Numbered from the stretch's first letter, positions 34,568 through 46,900 are shown. The stretch is DNA of 64,000 nucleotides from Bryoerythrophyllum caledonicum (GCA_963971425.1 OZ020515.1:19960637-20024636), one strand, 5' to 3'. The notes: generated from the sequence alone by a model not told the origin. A program made the numbers and translations.

Positions 34568-37430
34568 AAAATGTAGGGGAAGTAAGGGGGGAATGAGGAA
34601 CGAGTGAGCTCCGTAATTGTTGGTGAGGGGAGGAGGACTTAGGCTCAGATCTAACACCCACGAGCAGTAAGATGTGGCTGAACTTGCTGAGGAGCCCTCG
34701 TTTGCTGTAGATCTGAGTCCAGAGGAGATTTTCGGAAGCAGACTGTGTGTTGGGAAGTGCTCCAGATCTAGATCCAACCAGCTCGTGGAGAAACGTGGTA
34801 GTGCACCAAATCTATGTGTTGAGAGATCTGAAAGCGAGCAAACTGCTGTGGTGATGCATAGGACTGAAAGCGAGCGTGTGTTGGCAAACAACAGAGATGG
34901 AGCAACATTGTGTTGGTGCATAGTCTGAGAGCACTAGACACGTTGAACAGCGAGATCTGACTTAGATCCAGACCACGGAAACAAGATCTGCAATCTCTCA
35001 CTAAGTCCTCTCCACCCCGATCCAGCCACCAAGCCATCCAACATTGCGAAGACAATCAGCACAAGCTCGTACCACAGCAACAACCATCCTCCACGCTTAG
35101 ATACTTTCTACACTCTACACTATGCATGTTTATTGTCTATTTTGTTGAACATCTACCCCCTCTCTCACACTTGCAACTCGCATAGTAGTATCACACTACA
35201 TAGATTGCAACAGGATGACCTAGACGTTAGAAAGCAGTCACAAAAATCACGTGTTAGAGCCCATAGACTAAACACACACCTATCACGCACCACCCTCTCT
35301 CATCACAAAAACACCGCACATAGTATTAGTCCATCACACGCACATAGAAAAGGTCAATCATCACTCACTACTCAAGCACAGATACGTTGCTCTACGACTA
35401 GCAAACTAACCTTGAAAGGCAACACCCTAGCAAAAACAGGAACCAAGCTTCAGTCGGCTTCACCAAACCAACAAGAAGGGCCCCAACATCCAGCGGCGAT
35501 TTGCAACCTAAAAAGCAACCCTCAGCTAACCTCAGCAATCCAACAAGACGAGCCTCAGCAGAGAGGAGCGATCTGCAACAACAAACAAGACGAAAATAAG
35601 AACAAGGAACAACGCAGGAGAGACAAGAATAACCAAGTCGCATCACCCAACCACGCAACAACAAACAAAGGAGAGCTCATTCCCCACACAAGCTGCAGCT
35701 GCGGCATTCAAGCCCCAACACAAGAAGCCGAAGAAGACAGGCCACATCTCACCCGAACCTTTTCTTTGCCCCGTTTTTGTTACACTCTTCGTTTTTGCAT
35801 TTCTTTCTTTTGTTCTGTAACAATATATCACTGCCCAATACCACATCATAGAAGAAAAATAAAAAGTCTAAAAACCTTGACTTCTAGTTGCAGGCAAACA
35901 AGTCATAACCAAGGCATCCAAACCTTGCAGCGAGCAGTCAAACCAAACAGGCAACCACACTACACAAGCACAGCAGGAACGCAGCTCAAAAGGGTTCAGA
36001 TTCATATAGGAGCATGCAACCTACAAATCCGCCACAACCACAACATCCAAGCATCCCACCGAATAGACATAACAAACAGGCCATATCTCACCTTTAACTC
36101 TCTTCCTTTATTGAAATATGTCTACAATCTTTGGATCTGTACTCCTTGCCACTGTTTTGCAGTAGTAAATCATTTTCTTTGTTTCCACGTTCATTGTTAT
36201 TGCTATATAATAGTGTATTGTCATCTAATACTAGAACCTAAGCAACAAAAAAAAAAAAACACAAAAACCCTGACCTATAGCTGCAGGAACACACACCATA
36301 CAGACGCAGTAGACCAACACTCCAATCAAAAAGTGCAGAAGAAAGACGCTCAAGTGAGGAAGGAGATACCCCAAATCACCAAATCAAGAAGCCGACGTTA
36401 TGCTCCGAACCCGACGTTCGAGAGCACCAAAGACAGACATTGTTTGAAGCTGCAAGAAATCAGAAGAATCAGCGCTAACCCTGTAGGTTGGAAGACAGAA
36501 CCAAAAGTACAAACCAAGCACCACCAACAGGAGGTTTCAATACAACAACCTCCATCATGCAAAGAAGAGTCACACCTCAAGCAAGTAGACTCACCTACTT
36601 CAGCAGCGAGCGCCTACAGGAGGAGAAAAATCAGCGAAGTACGTTTGTCGCCTGCCGCAGCACGGTAACACAGGAATAGCCGGCCGCCCCACCCGCCCAC
36701 TTCAACAAACATCCCGAAGGGAATACGTCACAGAGAACGGAGACACCCTCATTCGAAGTCTCCACCCACGCTGCTGCCCGAAGTCCACTCCCCTCAGCGC
36801 CGCAGCCCTAACCCCAGAACTACACAGACGCTGACTGCCAACTCCGTTCCCGACAACACTACCTCGAGAGGCCGCACCCACACAAACGACAACAACATCA
36901 TCTCCAACGGCAGAGGCAAAGGTAAGTTCCCTCACGCATTATATTTTTTGAAACCCTCTCTAACAAACAATAAGTGGAGCAGAAAATACTGGACTCTGTG
37001 CAGAAAGTACCGAAACCCCAGAACTGCACAGACACTGACTGCCAACTCCGTTCACAACAACACTACCTCGAGAGGCCGCACCCATACAAACGACAACATC
37101 ATCTCCAACGCCAGAGGCAAAGGTAAGCTCCCTCACGCATTATATTTTTTGAAACCCTCTCTAACAAACAATAAGTGGAGCAGAAAATACTGGACTCTGT
37201 GCAGAAAGTACCGAAACCAGACATCGAAGCTGAACACAAGCACGCCAGCTCTGCCCACTAGGGCAAAGAGAAGGAAAGGCGCCACCCAAACAAAGAGAGT
37301 CGTTACCAACACCAGCAGCTGCCGCCTCACCTACCACGCGACTTACGCAAAGCAATCCAAGCAACTGACAGTACAAAGACAGTCACTCCAGGTAAATTCC
37401 CGAACCCAACCCCCTTGTTTTTTACCTAAC
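34568..37430 (+). promoter_or_regulatory. LINE 5' leader, partly tandem-repeated
   Basis: The first 400 bp are G-rich, then the composition switches to C/A-rich. A 205-bp unit is present twice at 36811-37217 (starting CCCCAGAACT). A looser repeat links about 35740-35900 with 36075-36290. Long open frames here (for example 35133-36668) are probably a by-product of low G content: their products are low-complexity and match no domain I recognise. The leader probably holds the internal promoter. Confidence 0.6.
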
Positions 37431-39284
37431 ATGACAGGTAACACCAGAAAAAGCTCCAGCATCCACATGGAAGTGGAGACCATGGAGGACAACTCCACAA
37501 CGACCCAAATCACGAAAACATCAAGAAGGATAGACAAGGAAGGTAGTAGCAGCAAAAAAAGCAAGGTCTCCCTAGTACTAAATATGAATACCAATGTAAA
37601 ACCAAATACAACCACATATACACACCCATATACAAAGACAACCACACAACATAAAAAAAACACATACATATACACATACAAAGAAGAATACAATATACAA
37701 AAAATAAAATACCAAAGCCACATACAAGAACAAAAAATCTTAAAACAAAACAAAAAATCCACCTACTACAAAACACTAAATATGAATACCAATATAAAAC
37801 CTACATATACACACCCATATACAAAGACAACCACACAACATCAAAAAAACACATACATACACACATACAAAGACGAAGACACACAATCAAATAAACAAAA
37901 AATAAAATACCAAAACCACATACATAACCAAAAAATTCCAAAACAAAACAAAAAACACATCTATTATAAAATACTAACACTAATTCCCCCAAACAAACAA
38001 GACCCTAATAACATAACTAAGCCTAAAAAAATTATTATTATTAGTGTACAAAAAATAAAAACTCTAAAATACAACACTAAACATACATATCACAAACTCC
38101 TACTACTTCTAGGAGGAGACATAGAAACCAATCCCGGACCCATGCCAAATATACTAAAAAGACAACCTACGTCACATAAGAAAAATGCCAAAATATACTT
38201 CATACCTAATACCATAAAACTACAACCGGAATACGGACACATTGCAAAATCCTTTGCACCTTTTTTAAAAAACACACATACATTACACCATACACATAAC
38301 ACTACACACCCAAACATTGCCCAATTCATACAACAAAAAAATATGCACCCACCACCTCACATACTATATGCACTAATAATCACTACACACCCGAACATAG
38401 ACAAATGTAACCATATCTTAAATACACAAAATTTGAACACAATTACATGGACCAATACACTTCTACAAAATCTACTAAACTTACAAAATCCACCAGAAAG
38501 ACACATTTACACTCCACACCCTTATACTAAATTCCTAATAGACAACCAAAATATTATAAACCATGAGAACTCAATACATAAAAAATTATACGACTTCTTA
38601 CATAGTCAAGAAATACCACCCTCAAATTATACAATAAAACAAAAATTCCCTTACCTCCCAAACAACCTCATAAATGAATCACTAAAATGTCTAGACCCTA
38701 CACCAGAGTACACCCACCCACCCCCACCTCTTCCATACATCCCTCCTCAAAATCAAAACATGAGATCAAACCAAGAAAAAACATACATAATCACATGGAA
38801 TGCCTCCTCACTAAACACTGCCCTTCCGAGTTTACAAACTCTAGTCACAAACACAGACACACCACCAGCCCTCATAGTAATACAAGAAACAAAACTAACC
38901 GCCATAAAATCTACAAAATATATACAAAATATATTTCAAAACTATAAACTCATCTTTAATAATACACATGCACTTACAAGATGCATGCAACAAAGGAGAC
39001 CATACACACCGGGCCGCGGTGGCCTCCTTACATTAATACAAAAAAAATATACATTCCCAGGCAACATCAACAAAATTCCTACCCCAATGCACATATCACC
39101 ATACATTCAAATAATTAAAATTACTAATCACCCACTACAACCGTGGTTAATCTTTCACATGTATATGCCATCCCATCCCGAAGATACTAGATTTCTCTTA
39201 GATATACAAACTATTACATCCCATATTAATAATCATCCCAATCATACATATACTTATTATGTGGAGACTTCAATAGAGACATAG
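37431..39284 (+). CDS. LINE first protein, 2A site and endonuclease N-terminal part
   Basis: I chose the ATG at 37431. The first about 220 residues are polar and lysine-rich, with an internal tandem duplication (about 37577-37780 and 37781-37975; THPYTKTTTQH in both). A 2A motif at 38097-38141 would release this part during translation. After it come about 200 residues of unknown function, then an APE-type endonuclease from about 38785 (TWNASS, then IQETKL with the catalytic Glu, then GRGGLL). The frame breaks near 39255, just before the GDFN motif, which continues in the next frame. The endonuclease would nick target DNA to prime reverse transcription. Confidence 0.8.
   Translation: MTGNTRKSSSIHMEVETMEDNSTTTQITKTSRRIDKEGSSSKKSKVSLVLNMNTNVKPNTTTYTHPYTKTTTQHKKNTYIYTYKEEYNIQKIKYQSHIQEQKILKQNKKSTYYKTLNMNTNIKPTYTHPYTKTTTQHQKNTYIHTYKDEDTQSNKQKIKYQNHIHNQKIPKQNKKHIYYKILTLIPPNKQDPNNITKPKKIIIISVQKIKTLKYNTKHTYHKLLLLLGGDIETNPGPMPNILKRQPTSHKKNAKIYFIPNTIKLQPEYGHIAKSFAPFLKNTHTLHHTHNTTHPNIAQFIQQKNMHPPPHILYALIITTHPNIDKCNHILNTQNLNTITWTNTLLQNLLNLQNPPERHIYTPHPYTKFLIDNQNIINHENSIHKKLYDFLHSQEIPPSNYTIKQKFPYLPNNLINESLKCLDPTPEYTHPPPPLPYIPPQNQNMRSNQEKTYIITWNASSLNTALPSLQTLVTNTDTPPALIVIQETKLTAIKSTKYIQNIFQNYKLIFNNTHALTRCMQQRRPYTPGRGGLLTLIQKKYTFPGNINKIPTPMHISPYIQIIKITNHPLQPWLIFHMYMPSHPEDTRFLLDIQTITSHINNHPNHTYTYYVETSIET
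38097..38141 (+). promoter_or_regulatory. 2A ribosome-skipping motif (LLLLLGGDIETNPGP)
   Basis: The codons read LLLLLGGDIETNPGP. The core DIETNPGP fits the established D-V/I-E-x-N-P-G-P consensus of 2A peptides, with the leucine-rich run normally found upstream. In this family the ribosome fails to form the Gly-Pro bond (between 38138 and 38139), separating the upstream protein from the polyprotein without a protease. An ATG follows immediately. The motif is in frame with the proteins on both sides. Confidence 0.88.
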
Positions 39285-42058
39285 TACTAATTGGCCGCCA
39301 AAATGGAAACCATCGCACCCCCCCTCAAAACATTGATTACCAATGGCGCCGCTTCACAGAAAACTTAAACTTCACTTACATCAATACCGATACACAATTC
39401 TCTAGACAAGGTGGCTACAATTATAGTGATTGGAGTCTAATAGATGGATTCTATATAAATACAAACAATAATACACAATGCACCTCCACAACAAACAAAG
39501 ATATTATTGTCAACTCGGACCACTCACCCATACAATTGCACATCCCAAATAACACACTAATTAGTAGAACTCCTACAATCCCAAACAAAGACACTATACG
39601 CATACTCAACCCCATCCCAAAAACCAACATAGAAAAATTCAACACAAAATTCTTCGAAGAAAACTCCGTACAAATAGACTCCCTCATAAACACTCTTGAA
39701 AACAATAGTCAATTAACACAAGCACAATGGCAAGAAGCATGCCACTCTCTAGACAAACTCATCAATAAAATCTCGGATACACTAGAACAAACTTGTAGAG
39801 CACACCCAATACCCCAAATGACAAACAGAACCTCTCAACAAGGCGGGTATCTACCCCGCAAACTTTCTAAAACTTGGAAACAACACTTAACCACATATCA
39901 TACCATACGTAAAACCATTAGAATTGTAAAAAACAACCCTCAATGGCGTAACCACCCCATACACAACGAACTACTAACTATACAACACATCCAAATCCCT
40001 ACCCCGCCGCCTCCGGACCTTCCCCACGATACATGGATAAAAGATATCGCGATAATTGCAAAAAATGCCAACATACAAGCCCGGAGAATAATCACAAAAT
40101 ACACAAAAGAAAACATTAAAAAAGCCATCTCAAAATACAGACAACTATACGAAATCAGCCCCAAAAAAATTAACAAAAAAGTCTTCAAAAACCTTGAATC
40201 CCCACCAATGGATTGTATCAAAGATCAATATAATAATATTCTAACTAGCCCCGAAGACATTGTGAATGAAATATTTAACCAACAAACAAAAATCAATAGA
40301 CCAACAGTACCAACATGTAATTACCAGCCACAACATACAATAGAATGCACATGTGCAATACGCCAATACCCTTGGCACGACTTGGACAGATATACCCTTG
40401 ACAAACAGGGTGAACCAGAAATTCCACTACATAAATACCTCAACAGAGCCACATACGACACATGCCTTCAAAATCTTGGAAATAATAAAGCCCCAGGCCC
40501 AGACCGCATACCAAACTCAATACTAAAAAACATGCCTCCAAGATTTCACAAGCTATTATTTCTATTCTTCTCCCACTGCTATAAACAAAAACACATACCA
40601 AACTCATGGAAATTAAGTACAACAATTCTACTATACAAAAAAGGCGACCTGTCCATACTACCCAACCATAGACCAATTGCACTAGCTAACACAATATACA
40701 AACTCTTTACTAGTACACTGACCTCCATACTATCCTCATACGGCGAAAAATTCAAAATCCTACATGATAGTCAAGATGGATTTAGAGCAGAGAGAAGTAC
40801 CGCACGACAAATACAAACTATAATAGCCGCACTAGAAGACGCAAAATTTACTAACCAAGATATATACATACTATACGTGGACTTCAAAAATGCCTTTGGC
40901 TTAATTGACCATGCCCGACTTCTAGCAATAATGATGGACCTTGGTTACCCAAAAGATGCAACTACACTTGTTGGAAACATCTATTCTAAATCAACTACAT
41001 GTTATACCGGTGAACACTTTAGGAAAACAAAACCTATACCCATCCAAAGAGGAACTATACAAGGGGATACCTTCAGCCCATACCTATTCATTATATTTCT
41101 AGAATCACTACTCAGATGGCTAGAAAGAGGAAATTACGGATACACTTTTGGCACATCACAAGTCATAATAAACTCTGCCGCATACGCGGATGACCTAGCC
41201 ACCATAACTAACAAAATCAAATCAATCCAAATAAAACTAAATAAAATTGATAGATATTGTAAATGGGCCGGTATGGACGTAGGTGTCCCAAAATGTGCTG
41301 CTACCGGATGCCCAAACAAATCCAAACTGAATCCTACTACTTTCAAAGCCCTAATGCAAGCCTCGAACATCAATTACCGCAATCAACCGATCCCCATACT
41401 ACACCAAAATGAACCATACATATACTTAGGCACAAACCTTGTTCCCTCACTAAAATGGAAAATCCAAATCCACACCACAACGACAAAACTCATCAAACAA
41501 TGCAAAGAACTAACAACATGCCCAGCCACCATGAAACAAAAAATAAAAATGGTTGATACCGTACTATGCCCAGGTGTGGCATACAATTTCTACGGTGTAC
41601 CATACTCTATGCCAGCTATCAAAAAACTTGATAAAAAAATAATAGCCATACAAAAAACCATATGTGGATTACCAAAATGTATGTCAAATGCAATAACCCA
41701 ACTACCACATAACCTATTTGGACTTGAAGCTTTCTCCCTCAAAAACGCATACCTCCGTTGTATAGGCGAACAACTGCAAAATGCCTTAAACGATAAAGGA
41801 AGACTTGGGAAAATATATAATGGATTAACTCACTATGTCCTTGCCCAATATGGTGGCACCGAAAACATACCGAGAATTAAAAAAAGTGACCGCATAAGAT
41901 CACCAATAACACGAACATTCTTCTTATTAAAACATATAGCTAAAGCCCACCTTAAAAGTACGCTCCCGAACTTCCTCACTAATCCTACAACACTAGAAAT
42001 ACTATGGCGCCAAGAAACATTAAATCATAACACACTCAATGCCCAACTCTCCCAATAG
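39260..42058 (+). CDS. LINE endonuclease C-terminal part and reverse transcriptase
   Basis: The frame opens with CGDFNRD (39260) and keeps the endonuclease end SDHSPI. Reverse transcriptase motifs follow in order: NNKAPGPDRIPNSIL, NHRPIALANTIYK, QDGFRAERSTARQ, motif A YVDFKNAFGLIDH, RGTIQGDTFSPYLF, motif C AAYADDLATI and YLGTNLVPS. All catalytic aspartates (VDF and YADD) are present. A single TAG at 42056-42058 interrupts an otherwise continuous frame into the RNase H part. The enzyme copies the element RNA at the nicked target. Confidence 0.92.
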   Translation, partial: CGDFNRDIVLIGRQNGNHRTPPQNIDYQWRRFTENLNFTYINTDTQFSRQGGYNYSDWSLIDGFYINTNNNTQCTSTTNKDIIVNSDHSPIQLHIPNNTLISRTPTIPNKDTIRILNPIPKTNIEKFNTKFFEENSVQIDSLINTLENNSQLTQAQWQEACHSLDKLINKISDTLEQTCRAHPIPQMTNRTSQQGGYLPRKLSKTWKQHLTTYHTIRKTIRIVKNNPQWRNHPIHNELLTIQHIQIPTPPPPDLPHDTWIKDIAIIAKNANIQARRIITKYTKENIKKAISKYRQLYEISPKKINKKVFKNLESPPMDCIKDQYNNILTSPEDIVNEIFNQQTKINRPTVPTCNYQPQHTIECTCAIRQYPWHDLDRYTLDKQGEPEIPLHKYLNRATYDTCLQNLGNNKAPGPDRIPNSILKNMPPRFHKLLFLFFSHCYKQKHIPNSWKLSTTILLYKKGDLSILPNHRPIALANTIYKLFTSTLTSILSSYGEKFKILHDSQDGFRAERSTARQIQTIIAALEDAKFTNQDIYILYVDFKNAFGLIDHARLLAIMMDLGYPKDATTLVGNIYSKSTTCYTGEHFRKTKPIPIQRGTIQGDTFSPYLFIIFLESLLRWLERGNYGYTFGTSQVIINSAAYADDLATITNKIKSIQIKLNKIDRYCKWAGMDVGVPKCAATGCPNKSKLNPTTFKALMQASNINYRNQPIPILHQNEPYIYLGTNLVPSLKWKIQIHTTTTKLIKQCKELTTCPATMKQKIKMVDTVLCPGVAYNFYGVPYSMPAIKKLDKKIIAIQKTICGLPKCMSNAITQLPHNLFGLEAFSLKNAYLRCIGEQLQNALNDKGRLGKIYNGLTHYVLAQYGGTENIPRIKKSDRIRSPITRTFFLLKHIAKAHLKSTLPNFLTNPTTLEILWRQETLNHNTLNAQLSQ

Positions 42059-44867
42059 CTTCTACAAAAACTCCTCTCAAAAAATATTTTTGAACTAAAC
42101 CGAATTACTTTACCTAACGGTACACATATCATGAACAATGAGGACTTCAAAACCTACCACTTCACCCCATCTAAACTAATAAAGAGTGCCCTAAGTGTTG
42201 CTAAACAACTATTTTGCCACCTAACATGCCCCACTATATGTCATACCCCTTGCAACATACACCCATACTCTCATACACTTAAAGATCCACTCATCACCCT
42301 CAACAATAACATCATCCCAAGAAATATTCCCACACCAACCAATCCCCCTAACCCTCCACATACATACCACCCCCGCCCCCCAACATACATCCCCAAAAAC
42401 CCTACCACATACCCCATTAATAATATCATAAACCATAAACATATCCAACACACAGACATAAATAACATACAAAATACCTACACAAAATATCTATGCCAAT
42501 GGCAACACAATGATAATACATACAATAAATGGCTCCCCCAAAGAGACCTTTTTCCACGGCATGACACCAATACCTCCACACATAACACTGAAAAATTAAA
42601 ACAATACTACCAAAAGATCCAAAACAAAATATACTCAGATATCATCCTTGCCCACCATCCACAAGAGCAATTCTCAGACTCAAGGTCCGTAACACCACCC
42701 ATAATAATCCCACTCTTAAACATCTACACAACAGAATGCAACCCCAAAAATGATATCCTTACATCCTCAAACACAATTCAAATAGATAACAATCAAGCAC
42801 ATCTATTCGAAGAACACGGCCGACATTTACACACCATCCCCGTTACTCGACTCCAATGGCTATGGAATCAATATAATACAAAACTACAAACTCCTACAAA
42901 CATCGAACCAACGACCCAACCCTTTAAAACCGAAATAATATGGCTCTACCAAAGGTATAAATACCGAATACCAAAAACTGACCCCCTCAAAAATGCCCAA
43001 TACACAATACCCACTCTCATTTTAGACTCACTGATCTCATCCTTTAATATCGAGCAATCATACTTCTCTTCCCCGCTCACATGTTCTACCAAACTAAAAA
43101 AATTCTACTCACCCTATGAAAGAGACAAAATATTCGGATCCCTAGGAAAGGCCTTTGACTACAAATGGACCGGTAATGGCATAGCCCACCCCCACAACGA
43201 GAAGGACATGGAACAAGCCATACATTGGGCTAGACTTGCCGCCAAACATGATCCAAATAACACAAAAACAATCATCATCACACCGAACAACAATTGGTAC
43301 CAAAACAACAACCAACATCCAAACCCATTCCCAGATTCCCATATCGTCGCAATATTTGAAGCAGACACAATACCATACGAAGAACCTACTATTCCACCCG
43401 AGCTAAAAAAACCCCGAATGGAGTCATCAACATTACAAATACTATGCGTCCATCATCAAAATCAAACCCTTGGTTCCCTAGAACAACTTGCGGAACTTAC
43501 CTCCATAATAGACAATCTAGGCATACACCGACTATACACAAAACTGGCCCCACCAACACCCATACAAACCCCCGTAAACAAAAGTAAAAACTGGTCAAAA
43601 CTAAAATATGTCAACAACACATTAAACTATTCCGTCATACCTCCCCCTCTTCCAGACTATCAAACCCATACCACAAAAAAATTTAACCCCACATATAGTT
43701 ATTACACCGACGGCTCCTTTAAACCACGAGAACAAATTAGCCCGGGATCTTGGCGCAGAGAAAAAGTTGGCTATGGCATATATAATTCTACCAAAGAAAT
43801 TAAACTAGCCAAAAGACTTCATGGACTACAAAATATCCTCAAAGCAGAACTCATGGCCATCCACAAAACACTACAAATCATCACAACAAAATACAATGAT
43901 GAACCCGCACATATATTCACCGATTGTATAAATGCACTCTACCTACTTAACACTCAAATAACACACCCTACCCTTCACAATAGCCACCCCGACCAAACCA
44001 TATTAACATCAATGGTCCAAATGTTACATAACCGTACACAAATCACAACCCTCCACAAAGTGAGAGCCCATGCTAACATTGATGGCAACGAACAAGCAGA
44101 CAAACTAGCAAAAGAAGGGCGAGAAAAAACACACAAAAACGCCAAAGATCCACACGAACATGCCCATGCTACCCCATACTACTTTCAAAAAGAAGATTGG
44201 CCTTCCAAAGAAGATACCCCCGACAAAGGCCCAATTAGATTTTTAGGCAAATATCTCAAAAAACAAGACCTCTACAACAACCTTGACACAATCTCAGAAA
44301 ATATTCCTAACATAGAAAAATGGACTAACAATAACGACATAGACAATGAACTCTCTACAAATTTTTGGAAAAACCCCATCAAATTCCGTACGGGTCAATA
44401 TATGGGAAATGCTCGCAAACAACTCTTCTTTGGAATAGAAAGATTTCCATCCATAACATGTCCCATATGCCCCTCAACGGACCCCGACACATGGCTCCAT
44501 GTCCTACTCAAATGCCAAAACCACCACATACACTCTCTAATTGTTAAAAGACATAATAAAGCGGTATGGGAAATCCGAAAACTAATCACCTCGTACAATA
44601 AATCGAGATGTTTTATACTAATGAACGCCGGTACTTATAATAACAATCCACAAGAGAATACGGTCCCCCCTTGGCTACTCCCATGCTCGTGTATGACCCA
44701 ATGATGTCATTGCAACGCTAGGCTCAAACCAGACATCCTTTGTGTTAAAGGCTTACCATACAATGACCCACCACCCGATAACATCAACCAAGACTACACC
44801 ATTCAATTCATTGAATTCACATATTGCAACGATAGATTTTCCCCGGAAACAATCCAAAAAAAATAGA
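42059..44867 (+). CDS. LINE RNase H and zinc-knuckle region
   Basis: Same frame as the reverse transcriptase after the TAG. A poorly conserved linker (to about 43650) is followed by an RNase H domain with all four acidic positions: YYTDGSF (about 43700), KAELMAI, FTDCINALY and the C-terminal RAHANIDGNEQADKLAKEG. Next comes CPIC-x8-TWLHVLLKC and VKRHNKAVW, a zinc-binding module common after RNase H in I-group elements. TGA at 44702-44704 and a frame break near the A-run at about 44857 damage the tail; the truncated copy at 29187 has no stop at the first of these positions. Confidence 0.88.
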
Positions 44868-44955
44868 TAAATACCAACCCCTTATTGACGACATCATTGC
44901 CCTCGGATGGAATGTAGACCCCCTTGTTGTAATCACATCCGGTGCTCGTGCCACC

Positions 44956-44967
44956 ACCTTTATCCCA
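44956..44967. repeat. Target-site duplication, left
   Basis: ACCTTTATCCCA, repeated at 61206-61217. The outer two bases could match by chance, so the true length is 10-12 bp. Confidence 0.85.
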
Positions 44968-45035
44968 GGATTGCTAGTTTGTGAGCGGTGAGCAATGCTC
45001 ACTGAGCGTTGGGACGTGAGCGGTGGGAATTTGAG
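44968..45035 (+). repeat. Left terminal and subterminal inverted repeat of the large transposon
   Basis: Starts GGATTGCTAGTTTGTGAGC, then GGTGAGCAATGCTCACTGAG and further GAGCG-type repeats. The outermost 5-7 bases do not match the right end, which starts CAACGACGCTAGTTTGTGAG on the other strand. Confidence 0.8.
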
Positions 45036-46213
45036 CATTGAATTGTCGGAAATTCAAGGATGATATTTTGTAGAAATTGGATGATTAACCGTGGAGAAGT
45101 GGCAATAGTGTACCCAATTCCCGTGGAAAATTTGGAGTCGTATTGCCTATTTCTATGGAACTTTTGCAGTAGTAGAGCCTGCAATATCCACATTTGAAAC
45201 CTGGATTATGTTCTCTTGTTTTTGAAAATGCATTAAGATTTCATTTTTCTACTGAAATAAATTTTTGCATAAATCACATTTTCATAACATTTCAGTAGTT
45301 TATATTCTATGATTCATTTGTTTACTACATATTAATGCCTCGTGAGAAGTGTTTAAGCCTTAGGATTACAATCCTTAGATGTTTAGAGGAGAAAATGATT
45401 AAAAAAAGAACCACCCAATATATTTTGAACATCATTCATCAACCTAAAAGTGTTTTAGCTATTTATAATTTAAGGTTTAGCTTATACTTAATGATAAATT
45501 GTATTAGGATTGAAGATATATTTACAAATTTTAAACTAGATTCAAAATTGGAGACATCAAAGAGCACCTCCTTTTGTATTGTTGAAAGTTTAGTTTTTAT
45601 GAAGGGGCTAGTTTTTAAGTTGTATGTAAGATTTATTCCACGGTACACCAATTATTTGCCACCTGAATGCCACGTGCAAGTTGTTTCAATGAATTAATTT
45701 CAAACATTGATAGGTTTGTAATTAACTTCCTCAAGAAACTGGGACCATTACAAACAATGGAACATGTGAAAATCTCCAAAACTAGAATTCAAACTCATCC
45801 TGCCATTGTTGCCCCATATTGTTCTAGGATTTAAACGGGAGATCGCAAATAATTGCGTGAGAGGACTTGTTGAAATTGTAGTTTCTGTGAAGGTCTTTAG
45901 GGTCTTTCAATTTTTATGTATGAATGATGCTATATTACCATCAATTTTTTCCTTTATAAAATTGAATTCACAATGTCAAGAACTATAATTTGTACCTTGC
46001 TTTGGATGGATGAATTTTGGGTGGCACCAATTTTCATGTACATCGACAAAAAATTCTCCCAACAATGGCGGGGTTTGAACTGTTGATTTTGATCAACACT
46101 TGTTGCTCGTGAAACATAAATACATGCTAATAGTGGCAAATGAGGTGGCTCGGTGAGAACACTGAAGACGTGGTGGGATTTTCTCGCCACCATTTAATGT
46201 TTTGTTCATTTGA

Positions 46214-46231
46214 GTTGTAAGATCCAACAAA
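46214..46231. repeat. Palindrome site, diverged
   Basis: GTTGTAAGATCCAACAAA, three or four differences from the consensus, with the GATC core kept. Confidence 0.7.
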
Positions 46232-46900
46232 TGATTTGTCATGCCAATTCAGGTAGTGCACAATATACTTTCTTAAGATTTTTTTGCCAATTCATGGCAT
46301 TTGCTAAAATGTTTAAGAAATAAATTTGTAGAAATTGGAGAAATTTTATACTATATCATGTTTATTCAATTACCATTATAACCACGGAGAATATCGAGTT
46401 TTGCTCATGTTAGAGAATGGATTAAATCTACAAAGAGGATGAAATGTTAGACGGAGGATATAGAAGAGAAGTATAGAAAATAGGAAAGAAGTATATTAAA
46501 AACTAAGGAAATAGGAAACTAAGTTAAAAAGACAAATCAATGTGGAGAGAGAAAGGTTTTTTTGAAAATTAGAGGGAAGAAGAGTAGAATAGTGAAGGGA
46601 ATAGAATAAGTACATGGAGGAAAGAGAAGAAATATATACAATGGAGAAAGAAGAGGAAGATGGAAAGAGAAAGAAAATAAAATTTAAGAGGAAGTAAGTA
46701 GGCTACAAATGAAAAAAAATTTTAAAAATAAAATAGAAGGAAGGAAAGTGAACAGTAGGAGAAAAATGAGTCACGAATGGAAAAAACAAATACCGTTAAT
46801 GGAAGAGTGAGTAATCGAGAACCGTTATACAAGGATGTGAATATTACATGGAGAACTTGGTTCAATGCCAAGAAAACATCTAGTCCTGTAGATGGTTGAG

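Larger units (their letters stand above)
34568..44967 (+). mobile_element. Near full-length LINE (I/ingi-like, RNase H- and 2A-bearing), main part
   Basis: A non-LTR retrotransposon whose 3' end resumes at 61218-61743 after a 16.2 kb insertion; LINE sequence totals about 10.9 kb. It is bounded by TCAATCTTGTGC at 34556-34567 and 61744-61755. Order: about 2.9 kb leader, a low-complexity first protein, 2A motif, APE endonuclease, reverse transcriptase, RNase H, zinc-knuckle-like segment and a C-terminal domain. The sense strand from about 35100 is visibly poor in G and rich in A and C. Lesions: a frameshift near 39255, TAG at 42056-42058, TGA at 44702-44704, a frameshift near 44860 and the large insertion. 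The RNase H places it near the I group; the exact clade is uncertain. Confidence 0.92.

Noticed and set aside
35133-36668. A 511-residue host protein
   Set aside because: The product is low-complexity, it lies inside the bounded LINE, starts without an ATG, and the open frame is explained by the G-poor strand.
37343-37992. Hydrophobic Cys/Val/Phe-rich minus-strand proteins within the LINE
   Set aside because: They are the antisense of AC-rich LINE codons, with no independent support.
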